From Myxococcales bacterium (GTDB lineage: Bacteria > Myxococcota > Myxococcia > Myxococcales > Myxococcaceae): a DNA stretch of 5,960 nucleotides. Position numbers and translations under genes: made by a program. Below are positions 5,050 to 5,960 of this stretch, one piece after another. The stretch spans positions 1-5,960 of the forward strand of contig VFKJ01000703.1 of the NCBI GenBank assembly GCA_009885595.1, written 5' to 3'. How positions within the stretch are numbered: the first letter of the stretch is position 1; each line of letters begins with the position of its first letter. The notes beneath the pieces are model-generated. The model did not search any database. It was not told where the DNA came from and saw only the letters and a program-made list of their open reading frames with translations.

Positions 5050-5260
5050 GTGGTCCCCCCAAGGGCCGCTTCGGTGAGTGAGTCGCCGCCATTACATGAG
5101 CGCTTTCTTCACTACAAGACCGGATAGCCCGGAAGCCCCCGATATCTCTTGGATTTCGTGACGCATTGCGGCGTAATTAGTTCTACTCATCTCATCCAGA
5201 GGTCCCCTCCGAACGGTGGGACGCCTTGCGGCAAGGGGTTCGGCCCTTACTTTCGGGACC
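5050..5260. other. Divergent intergenic region and clpB leader
   Basis: These 211 bp separate the minus-strand 194-residue gene from clpB and are visibly richer in A and T than the genes around them, as expected for promoters. On the plus strand CTTGGAT (5148-5154) followed by TAATTA (5174-5179) is a weak promoter-like pair with 19 bp between the boxes. On the minus strand TTGTAG and TGTAAT are spaced by 15 bp. I do not see a CIRCE element or a convincing sigma32-type -10 box. Confidence 0.4.
5201..5260 (+). promoter_or_regulatory. clpB leader with competing complementary segments next to the start codon
   Basis: GGTCCC (5201-5206) is the exact complement of GGGACC (5255-5260), which directly abuts the ATG. 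GTCCC of the same arm can instead pair locally with GGGAC (5218-5222). Between them CCTTG (5224-5228) pairs with CAAGG (5232-5236), and AAGGG (5233-5237) can alternatively pair with CCCTT (5244-5248). The stems are short, so structure is inferred. No good Shine-Dalgarno at normal spacing precedes the ATG. Confidence 0.35.

Positions 5261-5960
<700 letters not shown>

Noticed and set aside
5148..5179. Sigma54 promoter or CIRCE/HrcA operator upstream of clpB
   Set aside because: TTGG and GCA can be found with a GG-N10-GC spacing at 5151-5164, but the other consensus bases are missing. No TTAGCACTC-type inverted repeat is present.

Overview
The window is GC-rich DNA, very probably from a myxobacterium (Myxococcota, Myxococcales) or a close relative. 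Three things point that way: a lipoprotein with a GGGxGGGxGGG tether and thrombospondin type 3 repeats, a DUF1844 gene in a small operon of unknown function, and uniform high-GC codon use with GTG and TTG starts. This placement is by pattern recognition only. No tRNA, rRNA, insertion sequence, CRISPR array or other sign of transfer was seen, and coding density is high.

Layout. Positions 1-1790 (minus) hold most of a large calcium-binding-type lipoprotein, cut by the left edge. Positions 1884-2645 (minus) encode a class I glutamine-amidotransferase-fold hydrolase (peptidase C26, PuuD-like). Its ATG overlaps the stop codon of a divergent ThiE-family gene at 2642-3277 (minus). A 56-bp divergent gap (3278-3333) leads into a tight plus-strand operon: a 63-residue acidic protein (3334-3525), a DUF1844 protein (3531-3821) and a membrane protein with about four helices (3823-4446). 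This operon converges, with only 18 bp between, on an unrecognised 194-residue minus-strand gene (4465-5049). A 211-bp divergent gap then precedes clpB (5261 onward, plus), which the right edge cuts just after its first Walker A motif.

How the parts may work together. The ThiE-like and C26 genes are almost certainly co-transcribed and translationally coupled. The three-gene DUF1844 set is one operon. clpB is a stand-alone heat-shock disaggregase gene with its own leader. The lipoprotein may be read from its own promoter or by read-through from the ThiE/C26 unit.

I found no convincing new multi-gene system. The points most worth a second look are the 30-residue periodicity of the calcium-loop lipoprotein and its unassigned C-terminal region, the active-site substitutions in the ThiE-like protein and its coupling to a C26 hydrolase, the uncharacterised DUF1844 operon, and competing base-pairing segments in the clpB leader that could cover its start codon.
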